A stretch of 36,733 nt of DNA from an uncultured Anaerolineales bacterium (GTDB lineage: Bacteria; Chloroflexota; Anaerolineae; Anaerolineales; UBA4823): NCBI GenBank assembly GCA_937928795.1, contig CALFWB010000100.1, positions 1-36,733 on the forward strand. The letters are read 5' to 3'. Both the position numbers and the translations under genes were made by a program. Position 1 is the stretch's first letter. Each line of letters begins with the position of its first letter. Below the pieces are notes generated by a model that did no database searches, was not told the origin of the DNA, and saw only the letters and a list, made by a program, of their open reading frames with translations. Below are positions 36,659 to 36,733 of this stretch, piece after piece.

Positions 36659-36730
36659 CGGCAGCCGGGCTATCTCCACTGAATGAGAGACCCCTTGGCT
36701 TTGCGTCCCCGCCTCACAACGGGTTTGCCT
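36659..36730 (-). promoter_or_regulatory. Cyclic-di-GMP-I (GEMM-I) riboswitch aptamer
   Basis: Read on the minus strand, the element starts GGCAAACC. It forms CCCGTT-GTGA-GGCGGG with a GNRA loop, continues with the invariant GACGCAAAGCC, then a second arm beginning AAGGGGTCTCTC and closing with AGCCCGGCTGCC. GGCA at 36729-36726 pairs with TGCC at 36663-36660. Its promoter lies beyond the window end. The terminator follows immediately, and the first gene downstream is the 1153-residue beta-helix protein, so c-di-GMP very probably decides read-through into that gene. Whether it acts as an on- or off-switch cannot be read from the sequence. Confidence 0.9.
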
Positions 36731-36733
36731 TTT

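Overview
The window looks like a chromosomal segment from a Chloroflexota bacterium, most likely class Anaerolineae. This is an inference from three things: secreted proteins carrying the motif YLPLV (YLPLVIKPGE and IYLPLVFKSGTP), a very dense minus-strand operon of signalling and envelope genes, and many intergenic copies of short palindromic repeats. No tRNA, rRNA, CRISPR array, transposase or phage gene was found. Start codons were moved from the longest reading frame wherever a Shine-Dalgarno site decided the issue.

Layout. Bases 77-4015 (+) hold a class V aminotransferase and a Lon-like protease. Bases 3971-8507 (-) hold a four-helix membrane protein, a small lipoprotein and pyruvate phosphate dikinase with its own terminator. 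Bases 8774-12974 (+) hold an Rrf2-type regulator with an Fe-S-like cysteine cluster, followed by a complete pstSCAB transporter. Bases 13217-15024 (+) hold an NfeD-type membrane protease overlapping a hotdog thioesterase. Bases 24172 down to 15021 (-) form a run of ten genes with overlaps or gaps of at most 21 bases: two histidine kinases, an OmpR-type regulator, a 97-residue conserved protein, a CpaF/TadA ATPase, a double-HTH protein, a TPR protein, a double-GNAT protein, an alpha/beta hydrolase and an L,D-transpeptidase. A receiver-only regulator diverges from this run. Bases 25363-28376 (+) hold a PHP phosphoesterase, a GT-B-like transferase and a small zinc-ribbon protein, with a repeat-rich gap. 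Bases 31028 down to 28377 (-) hold tdk, hpt and cca.

The most interesting part is the last 5.4 kb. Two sequences match the cyclic-di-GMP-I (GEMM-I) riboswitch aptamer: a GNRA-capped helix followed by the conserved GACGCAAAGCC. One precedes a secreted sortase-like protein (31702-32418, +). The other, followed directly by an intrinsic terminator, precedes a 1153-residue secreted beta-helix protein with a DUF11 domain and a C-terminal IYLPLVFK motif (32831-36292, -). In addition, the first histidine kinase of the ten-gene operon carries two copies of a motif resembling the c-di-GMP-binding MshEN motif. I infer a c-di-GMP-controlled surface or attachment module in which an exported sortase-like enzyme and a large surface protein respond to the same second messenger, while a kinase/CpaF/cell-wall operon nearby may sense it at the protein level.
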